Shown here in pieces: positions 19,223 to 31,904 of a stretch of DNA of 64,000 bases. The first letter of the stretch is position 1; every line of letters begins with the position of its first letter. The stretch spans positions 20,770,001 through 20,834,000 of the forward strand of contig CM060733.1 in NCBI GenBank assembly GCA_030704615.1, written 5' to 3'. Made by a program: the position numbers and the translations under genes. The DNA comes from Takakia lepidozioides. Lineage: Eukaryota > Streptophyta > Takakiopsida > Takakiales > Takakiaceae. Below the pieces are notes generated by a model that was not told where the DNA came from, ran no database searches, and saw nothing but the letters and a program-made list of their open reading frames with translations.

Positions 19223-22200
19223 TGGAGGTATTTTACATGCAGTTTACCAGCTCTCATTTAGGTAATGGTACAATTTTTACCTTTTCTCTATTATACCTGA
19301 TCAATACAATAAGGTGGTAAAGTAAGGGGTAAGTTTTTACTACTTTTCCATGAGGTAACCCCCCTCCCCCCTTACCTTCCGTGTGGAACCTCTCCTAGTG
19401 GAGCCCAACAGTTTGCTTGGCCTATTTCTGAGCCGAAATATCCCCTCATTCAATCTTCTGTGGGTTGAGGTAACAGTGAAAATCCATTTGTCGGGTTCAG
19501 ACTTGTACTCTCCAATTGCTTGGGGTTTGGTCTGCCAAAGGTTTTACTGTTAGTGCCAAAATCAGCATTTCTGCAAACAAACTAGGTAGCATCTTTTGCT
19601 TTGATGTTAAGTCAATCACAAGAAAGCAAATTCTCAAGCTACTGAAATGAGCATACGTTCATCTACCTTATAAGATGCAGATTTTCCCAACTTATTCTTG
19701 CTGACCTGTTTAGAAGTAGTTTTGTTATTTATGAAGAATCCCTTTGAACCACACCACTTACAACACACTTTTAACCTAGAACCACGGGAATTCTTTCATA
19801 TAATAAAGCTTCTCATTTTTTAATAATAGGGTCATGAATGCACCGGCCCGGCCCGCCGGCCTTTTGGGGGAGCTCATAAGCCCACCACCCATTCACCAGG
19901 TCGGCCAGATTCTGAAATTTTTTTTAAGTCCTTGTTCGTCTACCGTAGCGGACCTTCTAATGGACTGGGCAGATCCTCCAACAGACCTACTCCAACCTTC
20001 TAGCAGTTAGACCCTCCAGCTGGCACCCCTCTAGTAGACCGGGTCTAGCAAACCCCTCTAAGCAGACTGAGCAAACTGGTGGACCCTCGAGCAGACCTCC
20101 TCCAGCAAACCCTTTGATAAAATATATATTTAATAACACACATTATTGCCACGGTGCATCCTATCAGGATTTGTAAACCACATCTTGTGTTTAATATTCA
20201 TTGCTCTTAACCACCACACTGCCCACCACTTTCTAGAAACCTTTTCAATAACTAATGCTTTATATGTGCATATTGTGGGCCACAGCAGACTAGCTCATGT
20301 GTTTTGTTGGCCCAAGCATACCAGCTTGTGGGCAGCACACTGGCCAGGTCCGGGTAAGGGCTCCTACCCTCAGCCGACCCCCTCTGCCACACGCGGACCC
20401 GCCACAGCCACCGACATCACAATGCACAAAGTAAGGCACTTGAAAATTCTAAAGATATTCATCTCTTGCATGCTGGGTCAGAGGAGTCAAGCTTCAAAGC
20501 CACAATGCCGCTCTATGCAGCTTTATTGGACAAATAACTTAAAGGAGAGCATTCAACTGCTGCGCTAGTGGAGTTTCTGCGGTTTCTAAATTTTTTTTCC
20601 ATGGGAAACTGTTGCTTCTCATTGACCATGTAATTGATCTAGTATACACTGAAGAGGGTCCAGATTCTCTATAACTGATGCACAGTAGTATAGATCTTAC
20701 AAGTGACCTCCAGAATTTTTGTACATGTAGTACAAGATGATTCAATGTGCAAGTAGAGTTTCAAGTGTACTTGCACATTGAATCTACTGTCGTTAAGCAA
20801 ATAATCAATGCTGTCAACACGTATTGGAATAGGATTACCTAGTCTAGGACTGTACATATGATCAATTGATGTAAAGTATGTACACAATATAGTGGCCAGA
20901 GTTCAATCAAGATAGTAAAGTTAGATGGCTACAGCTCGATCGCTAATTCGTCTTATTCTTGGGCCAGAATTTTGAATCCTTCTTGATGCGCTGCACGCGC
21001 TTCAGTACAAAATCAGGCCTCACATGCCCTTTGACTGTCACTTTCTTGGTCCATTGATCGCATGTCACCTTCTCCGCACCTGCACACGCATACACATCTA
21101 TCGTGATTCACAATCCAACTCCGTTTCAGACAACCTAATGGGCGAGCGAAAAAAAACATTCATGCCATTGACACACATGTGTGACTACAGACTTTCTCCC
21201 AAAACGGAATTATTGATTTCCAAGGGCGCTCATCAGACTCGACCCTGAAAACAGCTCGTGGATGATACATGTCATATGTAATGGAAAAAACTTACCCTCC
21301 ATGTCCTCCAGCAGATCCCGCACTTTCCTTTCACTTTTGTCGCAACACAAGGGCACTTCCAACACAACCGTCTGTGAAACCACATGCCACAGTTCAGATG
21401 AAATCTACCAAATAGACAGCACTGTTTAAACAACTCTCAGTTTCACAGCAACCATGGTAATGTTGAAGACAATGCAAAGCACGACAACCAATATTTCCCT
21501 TAACATTGTCCAGGCTAGCTTAAGTTCATCACAAGTCCATATGATCCAACCCCGATGCTTCTAGAGTGCGAGAGAGGCAGGTGCATACAACTTTCTTTGT
21601 TTCCTCCTCATCCCTCCTTTCAAATGAGTGGTGCCCTCGGCCTCCAATCCATCCTGGATATGAATTTCCTGTAAACATCTGCACAAATTTTAACAGAAAA
21701 CGATCAGAGCCGATCGACAACAGCACGGAAAATTCGGCAGTACCATGTGCAATCGATCTCCATCACACGCTTAAATTCAAAGTACCACAATGCACATGAA
21801 ATCCCATACCTCATCCAGAGGCATCGACCACCCATCATGTCTACCATACGGATTGAAGTAGTTTTCCGCCATTGTGTGATGACGGCGACACTACCGGGTA
21901 GGTTTGCTAGCTCTCAAACGATCAAACTCTTTAGAAACCCAACGAAAGCTAGAGGCGAAGAACTTGGCTTTATCTCCACTCTCTCTCTCTCTCTCTCTCT
22001 GCTCAGACCGCGTCACGGCTTCCTTGCCGCTCACACCTTCTCTCTCAGATAAGTAGGGGATTGCAACACCAAGGATTGGAATCTCAGCGCGTGGACCCAC
22101 AGCAGTTCCCTTCCTCGACACACCCGCAGTTCGTCTGTTTCTCTCTCTCTCTCTTCGAATCTTCGACCACCAGACTGGCGACAAACTGGGAATAATACTC

Positions 22201-22800
22201 GAAAGGGGTCCACCCACAAAACCCCTGCGACTCGGGCGGTAACTTACCACATCCTCCAAAACCCAGGGTATCCCTGTAACTAACGTGCAGCCTTATCGTG
22301 TCTGTACATAACGGAATGAAATACGTAAGACGTGACGTGCCGGAAGGTAAGGCACGCGAGTGTCGGCATCGACGGCACACGCACTCGTGTTCTACAAGTC
22401 ACTCTCCACACGCTTGTAAATATGCACCGCTCGGATTCCTTCCACGCGGCCTGCATCGCAAGCTTTGGATCGCAAGAATACTGCTTTAAAATCATATTAA
22501 TGGTTGACGACAGAGCGGCGCAGAGCCTAGAAAGCGCGTGCGTCTGAATGCTTCCCAATCACGCTACACTGGGCCAGAGCCCGGATTTGAGCCCCGGACC
22601 ACCTCGGTGCAGCATCAAAGTCTGGCGTGCGAGAGGATAACACGGATGAATGTTTGCATTCCCGCGACAGAAACTATGTCGGATGATGGGACTCACTTAT
22701 CTATCCGCAGACCGTATAAGTCGCTATGTATAGGTGTACGACGGCGGCGACTGTGGGCCTTGGACGTGCGATAGCCGGTCACTCGGAGGCGATCCTCCCG
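19223..22800. other. Intergenic sequence with GC-rich repeat patches
   Basis: No supported gene. At 19,843-20,110 a patch starts with CCGGCCCGGCCCGCCGGCC and continues with degenerate AGCAGACC and CTAGCAGACC words. It shares the word AAATTTTTTTAAGTCC with the terminal-inverted-repeat element at 31.9-32.5 kb, so it may be a decayed relative. A (CT)n microsatellite occupies 21,978-22,001, with another CT run near 22,140. The remainder shows nothing I can name. Confidence 0.4.
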
Positions 22801-23153
22801 TACGCGGCAAGTACGAGGGGTTTATAGGCAGGCTTGCTTCAAGCGTTTCTCATTCTCCCCTCGAAGCTGTTTGCTTGTGTAGAGCTCGCTCAGGAATTGA
22901 CGATCGGCTTTCTCCGTTGTGACCTTCATTACGAGTTTGTTTGAGATATTTCTTCTCAGCTGTGTGTGAGCGCTCGGTTCGACGTAGTTCTGAACAGCTT
23001 CTGTTTTGCTCGTGATTCTCTAGAACACACAGTGTACAAAGGGTGAGAGTGTCAAACCATCTGCGAGCTCTCGTTTCTGGTGTGTGAAGCTTTTGTGGTT
23101 GTTCACTCAGCCTTGGGAGAATTTGGCGCGTGGGTTGCACCTGTGTGCGCCAA

Positions 23154-25174
23154 ATGGCGGGCATGAATGAGGTATGGGCCTGCCATTCTGCCTCCCATTG
23201 TGCTTGAAATGCTGCTTCTAAGCTTCATGTATGTGAGATAAAAAGAAAGGGGAGAGATTTTCTGAAGTCTTAAAGAGCTCGTGCATGCGACAGTAATGCA
23301 GGTAACAAAAAAAATACTGTACTACGCGTTTCTGGTAGGACTCAAACGTAATTTTCTTAGTAGTAGGTTGCAGACTGTGAAAGCTAGACCTCAAAGTGGG
23401 GGGGGGAACCTGTGTTGGAAGTAGAATGGCTTTCGTATTGTAGATGATGCCAATTTTTGTGGCGAATTTCTGGAGATGGTCGCCAATCGCGTTGGGCGCA
23501 GCCTTCTACATGGAGAATAGGATACTGTGTGTTCCTTGAAACATTTTTGGGCAGGGCAGTGGTCTGTCTGCAAGGGCTAATTGCTCCTCCGTGACCTGGA
23601 CTCTGTGCGCCTTAGAAGCCCCAAATCTCACACCCCATGGATGCGGTGATGGCTTCAATTCTGCTCTGTCCTCTGCTGTCTGTCCAGAGTGGTGCAGACA
23701 TGCGACATTTGTACTAGTTCATGATCTCAGTCTCAGTATGGGGAGGGAGGGAATCGTGCAAGTGAACCTGGATCAGAACCGAACGAAATCCGCACTTCTT
23801 GCAAATGCTAACTTAGATATGGGCGAACTTTCTGTTGACAATGTGCTAAAATTTGAATCGCTTGATGTTCAGGTCTTCATGCCGATGGGCGAGTCCGCCT
23901 GGTTGATCAACAATCAGCTATTTGTCCCTGCGAAACATGAGAAGTTGCCGGTAAGGGACCTTGCGTTTACACTACTTCAAATAGAATCATGGAATTCATA
24001 GAAGCCGAGCTTCCTCCATTATCAATTTGTTGTAAGCAATTTCAGGCTATTAGTCCCCTGTTTCTAAGGGGTGGTTCTGTTGGTGCAATGATGTTGATCC
24101 CTGCCACTACAATGGGATCCCATCCTAGCATCTGATTCCTGTTTCGATAATGTCTATGTGTATAGGTGTTGTCTGTAGGTTCGGGCAAACAATTCTTCAC
24201 ATTTTCATTCTTTGTGTACTCTATGTTGTAGGGTTGTGTGATGATGACAGCCTTTTGAACAATCATTTCAAATTCCTTTTCATCTGATTGGACCAGTATG
24301 CAGTGTTCCTAACTTATCCAGCATGAATGGTTGATTGTGCAGCGACAAAAGCTAAAGGTCAAGATGTGTTGCAGCAAGTGTGAAGAGAAAGCGCGAGAAG
24401 AAATCAGAGAAGTGGAAGGTGAGTTAATTGAGCCCCCGAAACTTACTTCTAAATTTTGCAGTTCAATGGTGGGATTAGATCAAAAATCATGAGCATGTTG
24501 CTTACATACTGGTTTCTGCAATGGATAAGATGCATTCTTCGAACGAATCTAGTAGAGGCCGCACGGCAGTGAGCTGAATCTTTATGACCATAGGAGTAGA
24601 CAGCTCTCTTTATCTAAGGAAATAAGATTCTAGGGATGCTAAGTACCTGCCCGGAATCCTTTCTAGGCAAGCTTGCCTTCGAAATGTGCCAGGGCATAGA
24701 AGGTTGATCAAAAGTTTCTTGGGTTTTCAGATAGGTCATTTGGGTAGAGTGTCGTCCACATTTCGCACTATTTCGGTTGATTCTTTTGAGTAGGGTGCCA
24801 ACAAGGCTGCCTTCCCGGAACTGAATTTTTGTTCTCATGATGGGTGGTGACGCTTCTGTGCAGGGGTTCTCGATGTAATCACCGACATGGAGGAATCGAA
24901 GGTAACTGTTATTGGAAGGGCGGACCCTTTGAGCGTGCTGAAGAAGGCGAGGAAAGTGCACAGGAAAGCCCAATTCTGGACTGAGAAACCTGCTAAGAAA
25001 CATACTAAAGATGCACACGACTCATCTCAGAATTGGCACACCCACTACGTTCCAGGAGAATACAGACCTAGCCAGTCCTACCCTGCCCATTACTATCCCG
25101 ATTCTTCAAGCTCATCTTCCACTTCATTCAACTTCATCACAAATCCTAACTACCTGAAGCACATTAAGTACTAA
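23154..25174 (+). CDS. HMA-domain (heavy-metal-associated) protein, four exons
   Basis: Splicing exons 23154-23171, 23873-23950, 24343-24418 and 24864-25174 gives a 160-residue protein with GT-AG introns that keep frame throughout. It starts MAGMNE and continues VFMPMGESAWLINNQL. An HMA fold covers about residues 34-100: KVKMCCSKCEEKAREE holds the metal-binding CxxC (CSKC), followed by GVLDVITDMEESKVTVIGRA. The tail is Ser/Tyr/His-rich and ends HIKY, so the CaaX prenylation box of HIPP proteins is absent. By family, it would bind copper or a similar soft metal, or act as a scaffold, in the cytosol. The first two exons are inferred from frame and splice sites; the last two are strong. A TATA-like TTTATAGG lies near 22,819. 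It is the best-supported host gene here. Confidence 0.78.
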
Positions 25175-26320
25175 TCTTAGGGTGTGCACAATGTCTACTG
25201 TAATAGATTTCGATACTTGTAGCGCAGTGGAACGCTTTCCCTTTCCAGTGATCTTGCTGGATACTGCATGTGTTTGGTCATGAAATTCTCTTCATGTCGA
25301 CACCATAGACCTCAGCCACAATTCATATCGAGCCACATTAGTTTTAGTGCATAGGAATCTAAAGTAGGTGGCTTCAAAACGAATCTTAGTACCTAGAGTT
25401 CAGGCTCTTAGCAGAGCGAAGATGATGATGATAACAGTCTCTAGTGATCTTCATTTGTACTATATGCAGAACTAGATTTGTGAAGATCTGGGAGGCCAAT
25501 GTGCCTTGTAAAAAACATTCTTAATATCAACTAGTGTTTGTGAGCTTTTTATATGTCACTCAGCCTCCACTCAGCAAAAGAGCCTGACTTCACATCTGTG
25601 TATTCGAAAAGCTATGATTTTGTGATTGTGTTGCATCTCAGCAGCACGGGAAGAAAGAATGCTATATCAAGAGAATTTGGACATGTATACCATGACACCG
25701 GAAATAGAGAAAGAATTGCCACTGAGGCTTGGTATCTACTTGTTGCTCAAATTAAAATTGCTGAGCAGTGAATCTACTAACATAGATCCTTGAGCACTCA
25801 CCTTATCTAGGTCCAAATGTGCTGTTTTGAGAGTTAGATGCTATGAATCCAAGCCTCACGGTGGGCCATTGGAGGAGACCAACCCAATAGTCAGCGACGT
25901 GCCTCAAATGAAAAATCTACTTAACAGGACATGTAAGTTGTCTGAATTCAAAAACTTTTCTATTTGTGAAAGAACCAATTTTTCCATACTTTGTTTCAAC
26001 TTATATTTAACATATCCGATTGTTCAAGCGTTACCGGCTCTTCGGATTATCCGTCACGGTCCCATGTGTTTGGGCCTTATGCTGGCCTTGGGGCCTGTAA
26101 GGGTTTTAATTTTTGACCCTTCAATAATCATAATAAAGCTCTCAAGGGCTTCCTCCCCTTTTCCTAAGAAAAAACAGAAAAAAAACAAAAGAAAAACAAA
26201 TTGTCGCCCAAGAAACCTAGACATGGTGGTCAACTCAACTCAACTCAACTCAACTCAACAACTTGACAGTTAAGTCTTCTGTCTTTCTTACCCTTACTGC
26301 CCCTTAAGTTGCGGTATCCA
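25175..26320. other. Intergenic sequence downstream of the HMA gene
   Basis: This probably includes the HMA gene 3' UTR; beyond that I see no gene. A (CTCAA)n microsatellite lies at about 26,229-26,262. Confidence 0.4.
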
Positions 26321-26324
26321 TCGT

Positions 26325-26700
26325 TATAGGGTGCCCCCCGTAGTAGCCACAAGGTGAAGTGGCTCTAAGTTACTTCAACCTCTCTTGAGCAAGTAGCCTA
26401 GTGGTTGGGTGTTTGTGCCTTGCCTGGGTAATCCTGGGTTCAATCCTTCAACATGTGCGTCCATTGGGCCCTCAATGGCCTGTGTGTTGAGCAGTAGGCT
26501 CTGTAAATTCATTGGGAGTTAAAGAAAGAAACGTTATCTTTTTTATCTCCCTAAATGAAAACTAAGGCAATTTGGCGTGGTTGTTTGTCGGATAGCTCTC
26601 CTTCTGTAGGTGCACACGGCCCACTCCCATATGGGGAGTAGCCGCAATGTGAAGTGGCTCTTAGTTATGCCGACTTTTTGCCGGAGTCATCTCTCTCTCT
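26325..26700. repeat. Direct repeat flanking a SINE
   Basis: A 35-bp word GTAGCCACAAGGTGAAGTGG with CTCTAAGTTA (26,342-26,371) recurs as GTAGCCGCAATGTGAAGTGG with CTCTTAGTTATGCCG (about 26,639-26,673). Reverse-complement forms (GCCGGAGTAACTAAGAGC at about 27,077 and CGCCGACATAACTAAGAAC at about 32,858) occur further on. This is a dispersed repeat family of unknown class; the first two copies bracket the SINE. Confidence 0.5.
26388..26555 (+). mobile_element. tRNA-derived SINE
   Basis: An RNA polymerase III A box (TAGCCTAGTGGTTGG, about 26,394-26,408) and a B box (GGTTCAATCC, 26,437-26,446) lie about 30 bp apart, as in tRNA-derived SINEs. The body runs to TGTAAATTCATTGGGAGTTAA and a short AAG/ATCTTT tail. 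The same tail is found at 16,590-16,655. The tRNA fold itself is not preserved, so this is a SINE and not a tRNA gene. Confidence 0.65.
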
Positions 26701-27239
26701 AGTTGCACACGAATTAGTGTATTCTTGGTTTATATGGAACAAAATGCCTTGGATTTTTTTTAATCTCACAAATTACTACCTAATTTGGTTTGGAGTACCA
26801 TAGTCAAATAAGACCGAGTCATCATCCCAAAGTTGCAAGCCAAGATAATGTAACAATAAAAAAACATTGTGAGTGTGCATAGGGATGTGGCTAGGCTAGG
26901 TTTGCCAAGCCCAAGGTTCTTGGTAGGTTTAATTGGATATCATGCATATGAAGGCTTTAAAGCTTAATATAATGTTTAGAACTGATAGTAATGTTTACAT
27001 CAATTATTTAAAAGCAACTTTAAAAAAAACGTAAGAACTTAATTCAAGTGTTGGCACTCCGGATAATTTTGCTATCGCCGGAGTAACTAAGAGCAATTTG
27101 TGTAGAGACAAGTAGTTTGTTGATAAAAGCTATGAGGCATAGGATTCTTTTTGGTGAATTATTATGTCACCCCTGCCCTTGCCACCCCTATGAGTGTTTG
27201 TCTGCCTGTTCCAATATCACTTCTTTGATTTTTTTATAC

Positions 27240-27860
27240 TTCCTCTAATTTCATTACATGGATTGTCGTAGACTAGAGTGGATAAAAAATGGCAAATCAC
27301 GAGTCCTTAGTGTGTACATAAATTGCCAAAATAATTAAATTAAAAATTCAATAGTTGGATTGACACATTTAAGTTGATCTAGACCCTCTATTACCGACAG
27401 TTTCTAAGTGTTTTCAAGTAACAGGTTTCATATGAAGCCAAACATTATTTTTTCCATTAAACTTCTATCCACCCTTCATCTAACATAGACTAACGTGTTT
27501 AATGAAGGTAAATTTATTATTTAAAGTAATTTTATTCGTAAAAAATTTACAAAAATAGCTGTTTTGGAGACTCAAAATAGTACATCAATTTTGTTTACTT
27601 AAAATCTTCTTGATTGAATGTTTTCATTTTAGATTCTTCATTTGGGCAAGTCCCTTTTTCTAATGTTGTTATGAATATTGTGTAGAAAGATCCATAATGC
27701 CCTTTTTGTTGGACTTCTAAAAGGTCCATAACCTATAATAGAGACTGTGTTTTTTTGTAATGAGACTTCCCTTTGCAAGTACTTTCCCCTTTCTCAAGTG
27801 GACCCAACTAAACTACAACTTGACTACTTGTGTATTAAAGACGAATAATTTTTAGAGATC
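27240..27860 (-). repeat. Diverged 600-bp repeat, inverted copy of the one at 30.9-31.6 kb
   Basis: Read in reverse complement, this block matches 30,860-31,560 at many words: GACTTGCCCAAATG, GTACTATTTTGAG, AACAGCTATTTTTGTAAA, and the run with GGTCCATAA/GTCCATATAAAACG. Matches are scattered over the full length with many indels, so both copies are old. No coding capacity is visible. Confidence 0.55.
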
Positions 27861-30859
27861 TAATTGATATAAGACCTAGGGACTTACGAAGAAATGTTGC
27901 AATAGAGTTGGAAGGTGAAAAATATTCTTTAGGATATCAAAGCTGGAATTATGGACTCCTCCCCCAGCAACTACAATAATAATAGTGATTGGAATGGTAA
28001 TATTCCCACCACGCTGTTGGATAGCAAAAATCAATGATGTGCATTTTCACGGTTATTGTGTAAAGCTTGGTCAGAGAATTGATCATGACATGCAATAGGT
28101 AAATTCAATGGTATGAATTATAAGAGAATGATACGGGCCATCCGGTGGGGGTGAGGATAATAGGAGATTATGTACCAATAGTATGTCCGGGCATAGGCGT
28201 GCTACACGCCGACATGGGTTGGAGTCTGGACGGACATATACAAGACACAATCCATGGCGGTTCTATGTGGTCGGGACGGGTCATCCTAGATAGATACCGC
28301 CATTAATAAGATAAAACCATCTTGAGGTAGGATATGATAGCTGTAGAAGTTTGTGCAATGTCAAACTCCTTGGTTATCATTTGAAGACCATGCAAATGGG
28401 ACGAGAGCAATGAGGGAGGAGATGGGGTCATGTGCCAATTTGCAGAGTCGGAGGTTGGGCATGGTACACAGTACAATGTTTGCTAAGGTAGAAGTGCGGC
28501 GCTAGTTGCCCATGTATTGACCGTGTCAGAATTGCAAAACTTGTTTGGTTGAGCGTGAGTGATAGACTCAATTAAGATGTCCCAACATGGTTGGATAAAA
28601 TAACCGCGAAAAAAAACCATACTAACGTGTTTTATATCTTGCAATCGATCGATGATAACACGCATGATGAGTCACTAGTGGCAAGTCTAAACTAATTAGA
28701 CAACGGGTTGTTTGAGTATTAAGTGATAGCCATTGGAAGGCGAATTCCCTAAAATCATCCAGTGAGCCGTGACATGTAGTGAAACAATAGCGAAGTCAAA
28801 AAGGTCCAGCAAATAATCAAGCCCAACATTCCACAAGATAATGTGCCAACATCCAAAGGTCTAGATCATACGAATTAGGGTCGAATATTGAGCACTTGCC
28901 AGTTAAGAGATTAGAAAGCAATGAACCTATAGATTCAATTAAAAAAAGCTGCAGAAATAGGAGAAAACAAAACTTCATTTCTTAACCAAAAAGCCAATTG
29001 TTTGGTTATAGAAGATTGTACAAAGAGAATTAGGGGTCTTGCAGATTATGGCCCATAAGCCAGAGAGAAAATAACTTAGAGACATCCAGATCCATCAACT
29101 GAACCAAAGAGCCACTTGTACCCCAAATAGAGACTCTATGAAGAGAGACATGAGTCTCGTGATCCGTAAGTCAAATAGAATTGAACTAGCATAGATCTTC
29201 ATTTTGAATGTTTGCGTCCGAATTTCTCGAAATTGGTTTGGTATTGCTTGACCTTCACATCTTCTACTTTTGCTACATCAATCTCGATAAAAGTGTGATG
29301 TTTCTATTTGTCATGGAAACCAATTGATGTTAATGAAATTGTTGTACATCATTATTCTTAGTTGCAAAATCATATATTGGCATTCATGTTAACTCTCGAA
29401 AAGCGCGCCCCCCCCCCCCCCCCCCAAAAAAAAAAAGACGTTAGGGCAATTATCTTATGGCATATTCACAAAACTAGATGATCTCTCATCTTTGAAAAAA
29501 ATCTCATCAACAACACCTCTCCGACTCTGAGGATTTTTCTAATCTAGTAATCTACTAACAAAGAGGAGAAAAATGTGGGTTGTGATTTTGGACTCACTAT
29601 CTAGATGCTCTTTACCCAAATGGTGCGTCTATTTGGCGCAATTCGACGACCCTATACTAGAGGAAGAATCATCTATAATCAAACTTCAGATTCATACACT
29701 GTCTGGCTCGACGATCGACGACCCCCCCAATGTTTGAGCCTTTCTTAACCTTTGGCCCTCCTCCGCTGGATGGGGACAAGGTTGACATAAATTGGAAGCA
29801 TAAAAAGAACATAAAACTGGATTATCGATGAAGTACAATTGCCCAAACCTCCTCGAAAGTCCATAGATACTTACACGTTGTGTATCTAGTCAACCTGACA
29901 ACCGGCTTTATATAGAGGCAATTGTTAGACAAAAAGGTCTCTTAATTACACTAAGTATGGCCAATGTCTTCCCTCTTACTATTTTTCTACAACTTTGTAT
30001 TGGCTAGAATGGGTGAATGCATCCAATATATTGAAAATATGTGACTTTGAATGATGTGATGAATTTGTGCTTGGTTGAGATATGGTGTTCCTCAACCGTG
30101 TCCACATGAATTATGGGGAAAATATAGCTTGGAATAAGCATGCAACGCAAATGCAGACAGAGGTACCTCGAGAGGCTCAACTATACTTGTAGAATATGAG
30201 CGTGGTGTGTACAGAAATAGTCTCACATCCCCTGTACACCAATATAGAACACCAGGTTGTACATATTTGTCATTGGATCCCCTTTACTCAAGTTGGCAAG
30301 CAACTAATTATACCCCCAACTCAAGCTTATAATCAACAGGTATCTGGAGAAGATAGGTCAGACAAATTTCTTTAAATCCAGCCCCTTCATTCTGCGGTCA
30401 TGATGTGGCCAAAGCTATCATGGTAATTAGCTACACCTGTATGCATTAACATACCCGTATCGGTATGCCGCAGTCAGTACTTAATATAGGGATAGGCTCT
30501 TGTCAGGTTTTGATGAAAAAAAAGACAATCTAGCAAGGAGGAATATGGTCATCACATATGTGATGACTCCCCCCCCCTCCTTCAAAATCCGAGCTCCCCG
30601 AGATATATAATTATCCACTACCCTACTAGGCATGATATCCTCCACATGTTGGATTAAAAACCTCTTTAGGGAAAACTCGGCACCTACAAGGTGGGCCCAC
30701 CTACAAAATCCCAAAGGAGGAAAACCATGCATGGGAGTACATGTGATACCTTGTTCTACCTTTAGAATACGAAGTCTAAGCTAAGAATTCTAAAACTGCA
30801 AAGGAAGATAAAAACTAACTAGCTTCTAGTATTGCAGCAACGTCATTGCCCTTGAGAGA
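27861..30859. other. AT-rich intergenic sequence, no gene seen
   Basis: Three kilobases without a supported open frame. A homopolymer junction of about 19 C followed by about 12 A lies at 29,407-29,437. The remainder has no recognisable coding or repeat signal. Confidence 0.5.
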
Positions 30860-31560
30860 AAGAGGGCAGTTGCCACCTACGGTGGACCAAAAATGCTGTC
30901 ACAACACTTTTTTTTTTACCTTGATTAATTGTAAATTATCATACTCCTAAATGGCAATGCTGATAGTAAAAATGGCTAAGCTATGAAGGCTCAACTACAA
31001 TATATTTCCCCTATTCCAAGTCTCATAACCAAAAAACCAAATGGTTAGAAATTATGGACTTTTGAACAAGTCCATATGGATTTGTTATAGTCCATATAAA
31101 ACGCCGTTATGGACTTTTTTTTAAAGCATGATTCATAGAAAATTAGAAATAGTGACTTGCCCAAATGTGCTTTGAGGGATAAAGGATCTAGAATGAAAAC
31201 ATCCACTCAAAAATTATAAGTAAAAATGTACTATTTTGAGCCTTCAAAATAACTATTTTTGTAAAGTCCTTTACATACATAATTCTTTGAAATATCAACA
31301 CTACCTCATTAAATACATAGACCAAGGGTAGATCCCTGGAGTGGATCAAGGTCAAATTTGAAAAAAAACTATCGTGAGCTGAAACTATTGCAACTTGAAA
31401 ATAAAGTCTTTAATGGTCAATATTAGACGGTTGAGATCGTAAATTGAAGCAAATCCAATGGTTGAGGATTCGCCACATCCCCTTTATGTACTTTTAAGGA
31501 TTCATGGTGTGTCTCATTTTGGTCCATCGTAGGCTGCAACTACCCAAGAGCCACTGAAAG
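30860..31560 (+). mobile_element. Possible non-autonomous DNA element with inverted ends
   Basis: The left end (GGCAGTTGCCACCTACGG and TGGACCAAAAATG, about 30,867-30,896) and the right end (ATTTTGGTCCATCGTAGGC and TGCAACTACC, about 31,517-31,545) are imperfect inverted repeats of each other, about 28 bp long. The AT-rich interior has no open frame. A second, inverted copy lies at 27,240-27,860. The size and structure suggest a MITE-like element of unknown superfamily. Confidence 0.45.
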
Positions 31561-31904
31561 CCCCTCTACGTTAATACAAGTGAGACCTCAAAAACGAGTT
31601 ATGAATGAACTAGGTCCGTTAGATATATATGGTCATCGTATGAAGGCATTTGAAATACCTGTGGTAAGTTCTGCTCGTTCTATCACTTAGTATTTCTATA
31701 CATTTCCATATTTTTGGAGTTATGTTTAATTTCTGTCCGAGGACTATATATATATACAATACAAAAAATCAAAAATTATGAAGCTATTTTTGCCAACAAA
31801 TATTATATATTGTGTAATGAAATGTCATCAAAATATCTTCATTAATATTTCCTTCTACGAAATTGGAAGATATTTATTTGTCATCAAATCCACACAAGCA
31901 CGCT

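Noticed and set aside
22558-22660. tRNA-like sequence on the - strand (GGCTCAAATCCGGG, a B-box-like word)
   Set aside because: The T loop would have nine bases, and no acceptor stem or A box pairs up; not a tRNA gene. It may be a decayed tRNA-derived repeat.
26394-26450. tRNA gene
   Set aside because: A and B boxes are good but the cloverleaf does not fold and a SINE body follows; called as SINE.
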